Source: Atopsyche davidsoni (Eukaryota; Arthropoda; Insecta; Trichoptera; Hydrobiosidae). Taken from it: a DNA stretch of 64,000 nucleotides. Positions 54,260 through 64,000 of this stretch are shown piece after piece; within the stretch, counting starts at the first letter, position 1, and the number at the start of each line of letters is the position of its first letter. Made by a program: the position numbers and the translations under genes. Below the pieces are notes generated by a model. The model saw only the letters and a program-made list of their open reading frames with translations. It did not search any database and had not been told where the DNA came from. The stretch lies in contig JAILWY010000022.1 in the NCBI GenBank assembly GCA_022113835.1, positions 1,922,001 to 1,986,000 of the forward strand, read 5' to 3'.

Positions 54260-57200
54260 TCATGCAAGTTTACATCCTTTTTTTTTTCCATATAAGGCTT
54301 GAAGTTCAGGCACTACTTTAGTTCGAATCATAACGTGTGTCTTTGCTGCGGTCTTCTCTCGTGCTCTATCGAAATAAGATTTTTTGATGCCAGGTCTGTG
54401 CACAGAGAATATGTTGTTGAGGATGACGAAGTCGTAGTCCAGCAGGCACATGATGTAGGTCTAAAAAACAAGTTGACAACACTGATTTATTGACCGTGAT
54501 ACTAAGCACCAGCTTCAGGGTCTTATACGTGAAACCAAGAAGCTTATTTTTTAGATCTCTCATGTTTGATACTATCGCAAAGATCCAGTAAAATACAAAA
54601 AACAAACACTGGATCTTTTGTTAAACCAAAGCTTAAAATTTATAGACATTTGTACGTTATTTAATGACTCAGTCATTCTTAATGGATTGAAACCTCAATG
54701 CGAAAAATCAAGCGGCAGAAATGTGGTTTTATTAGAGAATCTTTAAACACCACAAATGAGGCAGTCTTGCATAGAATGCGCAAAAAAAGAGAACTCTTGG
54801 CGATGAGAAAAAAAAGCGTAGCTTGACCATATATTCAGAAATACTGAATATAAACTACTGCATCTGTATAATCCAGGGCAAAATCTAAGCAAAATGAGGT
54901 ATTGGAGGAAGTAAAGTAGCTTGGATGCAGAATTCGCGGCTGGTAGACGGGAATATAGATACAACTTGCTCAGGATATATGGTCATCAACCTCCTTTTAG
55001 AAGAGGCACTTAAAAAAGAAGAAGAATGACTTACGTGAACAAGTTTGTTCATTCTTCCCTCCCACGTGAACCTCTCGTCGTAAAACGGCTCGTCTTGCGT
55101 GCCGATATACACCGGTTCCCAATCTTTAAACTTTCCCAGTCTCTTGGCAGTATGAAAGACTTCCAATCCTGAAAAATATTGAAGTACTCAATAATCCAAA
55201 CAGGAGAATTATTTTTTGGTTATTCACACCCGAGTGAGGGTTGCAATCGAAGCGCCGTACCCAATTTAACCACTGACAGATAATATATATTGTTAATACC
55301 TTATTTTGAAAGAACAAAAGCTGATTTCCATTATCAGTGTACGGGTTATTGAAATGATATGGAAAAAACTTTTAATCAAAAATTTTAATAGAAATTTTGT
55401 ATCCTCTCTTGCATAAGTGATGGACGACTGCAAAACCTTAATCCAGTATGTCATATATACATGTATTATAAACATAAATCGAGATTCTACAGAGATTGAG
55501 GACTATTCCGAGGGAGTAGTGTAAAAGAGAGACCTTCATTTAGAAAGAAAGTTTCGTTGGAAGTTCGTGTAATTTGAAATAAGGTTTCTCGATTTTCAGG
55601 TGATAAACGATTATTCAGAAGGAATGGTGTATAAGAGGGACCTTTATACAGAAGTGTACTTACGGTTGGTCTCTTTAGTGAGAAGCCACTCGTTCGTTTT
55701 GGGCACCTCGTGGCATACTTTACACACGAACTTGTGAAATTTCACAGCTGTTTTTTTTTTGATCATTTCAATTACCTGCATTTTGTTATCAGGAGGCTGA
55801 AAAAGGCGATTTCTGTGTCAACTCGATTATATCGACTGTCTTGTAAAAGCACAAATGTTCCACAGAGTCAATAAGAACTCTTCCGCCCCGTAGAGTCAAC
55901 CACACCTCTGCTGGGCGAAGGAGGTCTCTGTTACTTCCGGGCGATTTTATTAAAAAATGATAATTTCAATACTTAATACATAAATGGTTAAGCCAAATGA
56001 AATATTGCTTGAAACTTGTCAAATTAAAAAAAATATAAATCAAGATATTTTTGAAAGAATGCTCTTTAGATTTACAGTTGATATTTTGATTAAATTAATT
56101 AACTCGTATTGTTGCTGCCCAATAGTATTAATGATCAAAACTCTGGCATCAAGTACTGATACTCCTTCTGCTGCAGAATCAATAGCAAGAGCCTTCCACC
56201 TCTACAAAACCCTTTCAGGACACGTCCTTTTTCAGGACACATCACTCTATTACTAATTACATGAAGACCTTTTTGTAAAAAAATTTAATACTTAATGCTT
56301 ACATGAAGACCTTTTTGTATTTCAAAAACGTTAACCGCAAAGACTCTTCGATTGGGACTATTTAATTCCTTCGGTTTTCGGGCCAAAAAGTTAAGGAACT
56401 TGTTAACCTGAAATAAAAATAAACAGTTAACATTTAAAATATTTAAGGTAGTAGTAGTTGAATAGAGTGTCAAAAAATTCAGTTGATATTGAAATGTTTA
56501 TATATGCAATACTGTTGAAGTGTTACCATCCCAGGGCTGGGGTAGAGTTCTATGTCTGATACAAGCACATAGTAAGTGAGAGCTGCGTCTCTCGCGATGT
56601 TCCTTCCAAGATTAAGGGTATACTTTAAGGAGTTGAGGCGCCTGTACGAACTTCTGGTGTTGAAATTCACGTACGGAGGGTCCTCAGAGCAAGACGGCTT
56701 TTTAGACAGCAGTGATGCCATATTCGGTACCTGAAAAAAATTGTCTTAATAAACAATACAATTGATCAGTATAATTATGTATACGTATGACATTTAACAA
56801 TTTAAAAAGGTATTTTAGGAGAAGCACTCGGAGAAGAAGAAACAAGGGTGGTGGGAGATTGGTTGTCAGGAGTGACTCACTTTAACGGGCGTGTGGTCGG
56901 TCGGAAAGTACACGTGGAAGGACACGAACTTCTTTATGAGTTCAGATTGAGAGGAGCAGTCACGCAGGTAGCGGATGCTTGCAATCGTGAGGTCAAAGTC
57001 GGTTCCAGGAGCGAGCAAGGACACGCTGATTGGATTCATCCACCTGAAATGACAAGAAAATTCCTGAAAATATTTGAAGTGCACCTTCTACATCGAGTGT
57101 CTCTCTTCAGAGGGAATCACATAAACTCATTTTTAAGAGTAAAATAGTGTGTGGATCTTTCTACAGCGCAGTTTTGTATTGGAAGGAAATGTCTGTGTAT

Positions 57201-57921
57201 TACTGCTGCCCAATAAGCTTTGGCTTTTAGATCTGATATTCCTTCTGCAGCAAGCTACAGAAAAAAATAGCAGGAGCCCCCCAAAGCATACCCTTCTGCA
57301 ATCATTCCAAGTCCACTACTCCATTACTGATCCTTAACATACGCTCAGGCGAAGGCTATGCACCTGAATTTTCTTGTCACACGAGTGTGGAACCGATGCA
57401 CCTATGTTGCTAGGTGCTATAGAATACATGTTTTAGAAAATATAAAACCTTTTGATTAGAGGTTCGATGTTATCTAAGAACGTGAAGTCTCCGTGAGTGG
57501 CAAAGGTGACCGTCTCGTGGCAGGAGACCTTCTCGATGTCAGCCTGCACATAGTTGTACAGGACCCAGTAGTTGCCCTGCTGCCTGACCACACGCTTCGG
57601 GCTCTTGTCCTTGCAGCCCATGATGGTGGCGAGCTTCTCCAGGGTGGCAGCCGTCAGTGTGTTCTCGTCGTCTGCATCTTCGACCTTCTTATCCTTGGGG
57701 CTCTCCTTTTCGTCTGGCCGCTGAGCTTGCTCCAGAGCTGCGCTGTCGAACGGCTCGACTCCCTGGATCAGCTGTTCTTCCTCAGCCACGACCTCGAGGT
57801 CTTGGGCTTCGGTGAACGTCTTCCAGCCTGTATTGATAACTGACGTTGCCACTACGTACACGAGAATACAAACCACAAATACATGTACACCATTAGTGAT
57901 TAGACGTGTCCGTAAAAACAT
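54260..57921 (-). CDS. B4GAT1-like glycosyltransferase (GT49), array copy C
   Basis: Exons 57449-57921, 56881-57043, 56527-56730, 56303-56407, 55664-55796, 55035-55168, 54260-54460; 470 aa. A non-coding exon 1 ends at 58092. The acceptor before the ATG is CAAG, so the exon starts on the A of ATG, one base different from A and B. This is the most diverged complete copy: the membrane segment and acidic stem are largely rewritten (more Lys, Pro and Ala), exon 4 begins VPNMASLLSKK, and the CxxC motif is KFVCKVCHE. ATHGDFTFLDN, SDIELYPSPGM and DERFTWEG are unchanged. That fits constraint on the catalytic domain and relaxed or shifting selection on the stem. Confidence 0.9.
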
Positions 57922-57949
57922 CTTGAAAAAAATATGATACGAGTATTAC

Positions 57950-58755
57950 ACGATTTATAAGATATTAACGTTTTTATGAGTGTTTTCACGTGAACTCACT
58001 GCGACTAACTATCGGTTGTAATATAAAATATATATATATTTAGGTTTATTTATTAATTTAAACCAGAATCAGACACGTTTTAGTGACTTACGTGTCGTTG
58101 GAGAGCTGTGCAATCACTTGCTTAGTTTAGGACTATGTGTCAATTTTTTGTTATTCTATCTTATGTCTGTCGTGATAATGGAAAATATAAAAAAAACATT
58201 TTGCATTCTTTGATTCATGAAGGCACATGAAGTTGTCACCGATAACGCAGCTGCCTCTATACAGAGATCATAACAATTTATAGATCTTATATGTAAACTT
58301 GTCATAATTGAAAAGTGATTTACTGATAAAAAGAAGTTAATATTACAGCCCAATTAATTAATACAGCTTTTCCTAATGTTGGCATACTTTGGTCAAATAT
58401 CATTATAAACAATAATAGTGGAGTATTTGCTGGAATGTTGGTTTAATTGTAAGACTGTTGACTGTCGATAGAAAGGTTCCCAGTTCTATTTTCATTCTAG
58501 TTTCGTTCTGATCGATGGTTAATTGTATTGGCATTGAATGTATCGGAAGCAGACAAAATTTTCAAATGAAAAAAACTAAAATCCCAGTGACGGCTAGATC
58601 GACAGTAATCGGTCAATATTGTTTACTGTTGCGTTGTTAACTTAGTCAATACCATTAAAACACCATGACATGGGATGCACATGACAAATCAGTTGCTTGT
58701 TTTATTGCTGCGTGTTTAGCCATCTCCATTACTGCATTGCAAAAGGCAAACAATA
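57950..58755. other. Upstream region of copy C
   Basis: Holds the copy C leader exon (ending 58092) and promoter. Sequence similar to the copy B upstream region continues to about 58350; beyond that I see no gene or known repeat. Confidence 0.4.
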
Positions 58756-61629
58756 AAATGACATATATTTTTTTTTTTTTTTATATATATGTTTGGTACC
58801 TTGCTTGTTATATACAAGGTATTTCGTCACAATTTGGGGAAACTTTCCAAACTGGTCGATCGAATTGCTCTATAAATGGGAGTGACTGATGCTACACCCC
58901 CTGGTTTATCTTTTTTATGGTTCCGATAACATGCTTCAAGAAGCCATCCAGTGACTTCATCAACTGTGGGTGTCTCGCCACTGACTTCAGGTCATCCAGG
59001 CACAGACCTTCCTGTCGGCATTGGCTCTCCAGTTGGTGTCTCTGAAGACCAAATATGGGGCATGAACCCACAAGGTGGATCACTGTTTGTGGTGTCAAAT
59101 CATCACAAGGGCATGTGTCGTCGCTCGTCAAGTGGAACCTGCGGAGATAACTTCTCATCGCTCCATGACCCGTTAAGAGCTGGGTTGATTCAAAGCTAAT
59201 TCCGCAGGTATTCCTGTATACAGCGGCGTCCGTTACAGAATCAAAGAACATCTTTGTTACGTTTCCTTGCGGAGAGCTTGTGTACCTTTCGTTCCATGTG
59301 TCCATTGTAGTTTTCCTCTGGAGATTTTTTGCGAAACTCAGAGGAAAGTCGGAAAATACATAAGTCATTTTCTTTTTGGTGGCTTCTTTAGCCTTTTCGT
59401 CAGCTCTCTCGTTGCCAACAAGACCTACGTGAGCTCTCACCCAGCCTATCTCGATGTTAACATCACTTGCTTGGATTTCTCTTAGCTTTTTCTGGATGTT
59501 TACAATTAGAGGGTTGGTTGATTGTTTGGATATACTGTCTACCCCCGAGCGACAATCAGTGAGTATTTTCACTGACTGCCACCTACCAGATGGTTTTAGT
59601 AATATCCAGCGAAGAGCCTCGTTAATAGCAACGAGCTCACTCTGAAATACGGAGCAGTAGTCAGCAAGTTTCAATTTTCTAGCAGGAAGTTCTTGGCCGT
59701 TTTCATATGGAACAAAAGCCGCTCCAACCTTTCCCTCGAGTAAGCTACCGTCCGTGTATATAGTGAGCTCATTGTCTTTTGGCGTAGGGATATCTTGGTC
59801 AAAATATCGGGGGTCACTTTGATGTCTCTGACTCGGATGAGGCAATGAAAAAATGTCAACTACTCCTTGATATTTCCTGTCACTAGGAAGAAAATCGGTG
59901 ATGCCTCGTTTCTTGACATTGTATATTGCTTGCCTCTCTTGTATCATCAGGTCCAGTGGAATGAGGCCAGAAATGGCCTGGGCTGATACAAGTGATACAG
60001 TTCTGTATGCTCTGCATATTCTGAGTGCAAATTGTCTCTGAAAAGTGTCTAGTTTCTTCTTATTTGTTTTCTTTTTGGTTGCCTCAGCCCATACGCTTGC
60101 CGCGTATGTGATTAAAGGCTCGACAGCTCCAATGTAGAGTGCTTTCATCACGTCAGGAGAGCATCCCCATGTGGGTTTCGTTGCTCTTACAATCATTTGG
60201 GTTATCGCAGCGGCTTTCTTACACACGTTGTCGATATGGCGAGACCAGTTTAAATTTTTATCTATTGTCAGTCCTAGGATTTTGAAATGATCGACTAGGG
60301 TGAGAATTTTGCCATTCATCGTGATTTTCGGGGTACGTTCTCTCCGGCGGGTTATCAGCATCGCGTTCGTTTTATGCTCTGAGAACTCTAATTTCACTTT
60401 TTTACCCCAGTTAACTATGCGCTGGAGAGCAGACGATGTCAGCGACTCGGCATCTTCAATAGTATTGGCCGATACTATTAGGAGAACATCATCAGCAAAG
60501 GCCTGTACGTGGCAGTGTTCTCTGAAATCTATACTGAGCAGGTCGTCCAGTATTATATTCCAGAAAGTTGGACCACATGTAGAACCTTGGATGCACCCTT
60601 TAGTAGTCATCTTGCAGCGTGTAATTCCGGCATGGCTGATTTGCACAGTTCTATTGGAGAGATAGCTTCTGACGAGTTCAAATAAGTTGCACGGACATTG
60701 TTTTGCTGCTAGTTGGTGTAGCAAGAATGGCCACCATGCATTGTCAAAAGCTCCTTTGATGTCTAAAGAAACAGCAATATTTAATAATTTATTTTCCCTG
60801 TTATTTTTAATTTTGTCTATCGCTGTGTTAAGTGCATCTTCTGTTGATCTTTGAGGCGTAAATCCGAATTGATTATTATTTAGTTTTTTGGAGATATGTA
60901 GATGCCAGGAAATTCTTTCAACCATCAGCTTTTCCAGTGTCTTGCCAAATATGGAAAGAAGTCCTATAGGTCTATAGGATTTGATATCCGTGTAATCGTT
61001 CTTGCCTGGCTTGGGAATCACTATCACTGTTGCTTTTTTCCATGTGTCCGGGAAACATTTCATTCTAAGACACGCGTTGAACATTTCGAGAGAAAGATCT
61101 CGAAATGATAGCACGAAATTGTGACATATATCCGAGGTAAAATTGTCGTCTCCTGGCGCTTTTGATGGATCCATGTTTTCTAGTACCCTGATGATTTCAG
61201 AGATTACAAAAGGTGGGTCGTCGGGTGTATTGGGTGTGGTCTTGGAATTTTTCCTGATAATTTTTTGATCTATAGTGTCTGTTGACTCTGAATCGTCCGG
61301 GAAAAAGTATTCTTGTAATGCTTCAGCAGAGTCCTCCGCATTCGAAAATATTAAAGGCCCATTTCTTAAAGTAGCAGGGGGCTTTGCTTTATTTGTAGAG
61401 GTGAGTACTCTGTAGACCGTCGACCACACTGTTTCTCTGTTTTGGTTCGAGCAGTAGTCTTTCCATGATTGTATTTTGGCTTTCTGGATTGCAATTTTGT
61501 AGGTTTCTTTAGCATTTAAGAATGCTGGCAATGTTATTGATTCTCTTCTTGCGGGACCTGAATTTTGTAGTCTGACATATTAGTTACCATCCAGCGATGG
61601 TCCTAGCACTTCAAGTATTAAATGACATC
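58756..61629 (-). mobile_element. 5'-truncated R1-like non-LTR retrotransposon
   Basis: Minus-strand element. Its 3' end has a poly(A) run (poly-T at 58768-58782 on the plus strand) and its ORF stops at 58892. The 9-mer AAATGACAT occurs at both edges (58756-58764 and 61621-61629), a candidate target-site duplication. The 5' part with the endonuclease is missing, a usual result of incomplete reverse transcription. It sits in the spacer between copies C and D. Confidence 0.75.
58892..61531 (-). CDS. Reverse transcriptase - RNase H polyprotein of R1-like LINE (5' truncated)
   Basis: Open for 879 codons without a stop or frameshift. Reverse transcriptase domain (about residues 145-420): SYRPIGLLSIFGKTLEKLM, FGFTPQRSTEDAL, SLDIKGAFDNAWW, KGCIQGSTCGPTFWN and the catalytic FADD; these phrases are close to R1-clade elements. 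An RNase H domain follows (about 590-715), with the acidic residues in IYTDGS, SELVAINEAL, ILTDCRSG and NERAD and the His in VRAHVG all present. A C-terminal C-x-C...H...C knuckle ends the protein. The ATG at 61531 is probably internal to the original ORF2: the frame extends about 30 bases further before a stop, and no endonuclease is present. Confidence 0.85.
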   Translation of the reverse strand: MPAFLNAKETYKIAIQKAKIQSWKDYCSNQNRETVWSTVYRVLTSTNKAKPPATLRNGPLIFSNAEDSAEALQEYFFPDDSESTDTIDQKIIRKNSKTTPNTPDDPPFVISEIIRVLENMDPSKAPGDDNFTSDICHNFVLSFRDLSLEMFNACLRMKCFPDTWKKATVIVIPKPGKNDYTDIKSYRPIGLLSIFGKTLEKLMVERISWHLHISKKLNNNQFGFTPQRSTEDALNTAIDKIKNNRENKLLNIAVSLDIKGAFDNAWWPFLLHQLAAKQCPCNLFELVRSYLSNRTVQISHAGITRCKMTTKGCIQGSTCGPTFWNIILDDLLSIDFREHCHVQAFADDVLLIVSANTIEDAESLTSSALQRIVNWGKKVKLEFSEHKTNAMLITRRRERTPKITMNGKILTLVDHFKILGLTIDKNLNWSRHIDNVCKKAAAITQMIVRATKPTWGCSPDVMKALYIGAVEPLITYAASVWAEATKKKTNKKKLDTFQRQFALRICRAYRTVSLVSAQAISGLIPLDLMIQERQAIYNVKKRGITDFLPSDRKYQGVVDIFSLPHPSQRHQSDPRYFDQDIPTPKDNELTIYTDGSLLEGKVGAAFVPYENGQELPARKLKLADYCSVFQSELVAINEALRWILLKPSGRWQSVKILTDCRSGVDSISKQSTNPLIVNIQKKLREIQASDVNIEIGWVRAHVGLVGNERADEKAKEATKKKMTYVFSDFPLSFAKNLQRKTTMDTWNERYTSSPQGNVTKMFFDSVTDAAVYRNTCGISFESTQLLTGHGAMRSYLRRFHLTSDDTCPCDDLTPQTVIHLVGSCPIFGLQRHQLESQCRQEGLCLDDLKSVARHPQLMKSLDGFLKHVIGTIKKINQGV

Positions 61630-62293
61630 CTAAAATTAAATTAAAATTGAACGTTAAACATGTGCAATTAGTATTTAAATTTAAAAAAAGCCCCATCTTT
61701 GTACATCACTGAAAACTTATTATCATCAAAGAATAGCAACCATTTTATTTGATATTTTCAACAGATGACGTTTTTTTATTTTTAGGTACCGTGAATATTC
61801 TCGGTAACTGATTTTTAATAAAATTTCAATAGACTCCCCGCTTTTTCTATTCTGTTGCTTGTACATGGCTGCCATTCTGTGCCGTGAGAGTGTGTAAAGG
61901 ATCGGTAATGGAATAGTGGACTCAGGAAGCTTAGTAAAAAACGTAAAATGGTTATAAATCTTCCCTGAAGTGAGACACTTAGAGAAGAACCTTCTGTTTG
62001 TTTGATATCAAAAACGCTGTCGATTTCTTTTATATGACGTCATATGTGCATTTTTTAAATAACCCTGTCGCATTTATTATGTATGATCACTTTGACGCTA
62101 TGACATTACGGAATAAACTGCATGACTTCACGTAGTAACCCTCGCTTCAACGAATTTCCTTCGACTGGTTAAGATAACAATGTAATCTTTTACATTACTA
62201 CTTTTACGTTATTCAGTGAAATGGTTATTAATCTCCTCTGCTAAGAAGCCTTTGGAAAATAACTATAAAATATATCAAATGATAATTTATTGA
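61630..62293. repeat. 3' flank of array copy D, shared with copy C
   Basis: From about 61680 the sequence closely follows 53680-54259 downstream of copy C, down to the last bases before the stop. No gene. Confidence 0.8.
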
Positions 62294-63811
62294 TCATGAA
62301 AGTTTACATCCTTCTCTTTTTCCATATAAGACTTGAAGTTCAGGAACTATTTTAGTTCGAATCATTACGTTTGTTCTTGCCGATGTCTTCTCTCGTGCGC
62401 TATCGAGATAAGGTTTTTTGATGCCAGGTCTGTGCACAGAGAATATGTTGTTGAGGATGACGAAGTCGTAGTCCAGCAGGCACATGATGTAGGTCTAAAA
62501 AACAAGTTGACAATACGGATTCATCGATCGTGATACCAAACAGCAGCTTCAGGGTCTTATACGTGAAACCAAGAAGCTTATTTTTTAGATCACTCATGTT
62601 TGATACTATCGCAAAGATCCAGTAAAATATAAAATGCAAACACTCGATCTTTTGTTAAATCAAAGCTTAAAATATATAGACATTTGTACGTTATTGAATG
62701 ACTCAGTCATTCTTTATGGAGTTGAAACCTCAATGCGAATAATCAAGCGGCAGAAATGGGTTTTCACAAGAGAAACTTTAAGCACCACAAACGAGGCAGT
62801 CTTGCATAGAATGCGCAAATAAAGAGAACTCTTGGCGATGGAAAAAAAGCGTAGTTTTTCCATATTTTCAGAAATAACAAATATAACCTACTGCAGTTGT
62901 ATAATACAGGTTTAAATCCAAGCAAAAAGAAGTATTGGATAATGGAAAGTAACTTCAATGCAGAATTTGCGCGAGCGGCTGAACTGATACGACTGGCCCA
63001 GGATATACAAAACAGGATATACCAACCTCCTCTTAGGAGAGGCACTTAAAAAAGAAGAAGAATGACTTACATGAACATGTTTGTCCATTTTACCCTTCCA
63101 TGTGAACCGCCATTCGTCATAAAACGGCTCGTCTTGCGTGCCGATATACACCGGTTCCCAATCTTCAAACTTTCCCAGTCTCTTGGCAATATGAAAGACT
63201 TCCAATCCTGAAAAATATTGAAGTACTCAATAATCCAAACAGTATAATTCTTATTTGATTATTCACACACGTAACCGCGAAAATAATCCTTCAAATTTTT
63301 TGACGCTTCCGCTTCTGGCAATCAAAGCGCTGTAGCCAATTCAACCACTGACTGATAATAGAAATTCATTCAATCAAGTGTGAAATTCATATAATTATCA
63401 AATATTTAATACTTCGTGTTTAAAGTACAAATACAGATTTTTACTATCAGCGTACGAATTATTTACACATAAAATTATGGAAAACAACTTTTAATTAAAA
63501 ATTTTAATAGCAGTACTTTATATTTTGATATTTTGTATCGTCCCCTGCATTGCTGAAGGACGACTGCAAAACTATTATCCAGTGTGTATTATTTATATAG
63601 CCCGAGATCCTACGGTGATTGAGGACTATTCTGAAGGAGTAGTGTATAAGAGAGACCTTCATACAGAAGTGTACTTACGGTTGGTTTCGTTAGTGAGAAG
63701 CCATTCGTTCGTTTTGGGCACCTCATGGCATGTTTGGCACACGGACTTGTGAAATGACACAGCTGTTTTATTTTTGAACATTTCAATTACTTGCATTTTG
63801 TTAACAGGAGG
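62294..63811 (-). CDS. B4GAT1-like glycosyltransferase (GT49), array copy D (partial)
   Basis: Only the last three exons are in the window: 63679-63811, 63071-63207 and 62294-62494. They correspond to exons 6-8 of the other copies; the 5' exons lie beyond 64000, and 63812-64000 is intron 5. Frames join correctly. Exon 7 is three bases longer than in A, B and C: a Trp codon is inserted in the conserved DERF motif, giving DEWRFTWKG. Exon 6 keeps the CxxC as SVCQTCHE. Its 3' flank matches that of copy C. Whether the gene is functional cannot be judged without the missing exons. Confidence 0.85.
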
Positions 63812-64000
63812 CTGAAAAAGGCGATTTCTGTGTCAACTCCATTATGACGACTGTCTTGAAAAAACACAAATGTTCCACAGAGTCAATAAGAACTCTTCCA
63901 CCCTGTAGAGTAAACCACACCTCTGCTGGGCGAAGGAGCTCTCTGTTACTTCCGGGCGATTTTATTTAAAAAAATATAATAACAATACTATATGATAAAT

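Overview
This is eukaryotic nuclear DNA: AT-rich, with every conserved gene split by short GT-AG introns, and carrying insect-type repeats. The protein set, a c-type lysozyme and R1-, RTE-, piggyBac- and hAT-like transposon remains point to an arthropod, most likely a lepidopteran. That assignment is inference; no ribosomal or mitochondrial marker is present. All exon coordinates below were worked out by hand from splice consensus, frame continuity and remembered family similarity.

Left half (1-33.9 kb) is a housekeeping neighbourhood. TRAPPC12 (minus, 11 coding exons, 606 aa) has a small secreted-protein gene nested on the opposite strand in its largest intron. It shares a head-to-head promoter with VPS35 (plus, about 804 aa), the cargo-binding core of retromer. 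VPS35 converges on LTV1 (minus, 478 aa), a 40S ribosome assembly factor, which is divergent from an intronless DDI1/2-type ubiquitin-shuttle aspartyl protease gene (plus, 437 aa). A 5.4 kb AT-rich gap leads to the mitochondrial isoleucyl-tRNA synthetase gene IARS2 (plus, 12 exons, 972 aa).

Middle (33.9-41.8 kb) has no host gene that I can support. It is a transposon graveyard: a hAT-like MITE, a 10-bp GC minisatellite, an internally deleted piggyBac element with TTAA target sites, RTE-type fragments and a degenerate minisatellite.

Right part (41.8-64 kb) is the accessory region of most interest. An intact c-type lysozyme gene (plus) is followed by a tandem array of at least four minus-strand genes for a Golgi-type GT49 glycosyltransferase (B4GAT1-like). 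Three copies are complete and open (470, 471 and 470 aa); the fourth runs off the window. A second, broken copy of the lysozyme promoter and first exon lies between array copies A and B, so the duplicated unit was lysozyme plus glycosyltransferase. A 5'-truncated R1-like retrotransposon with an open 879-codon frame has inserted in the spacer between copies C and D.
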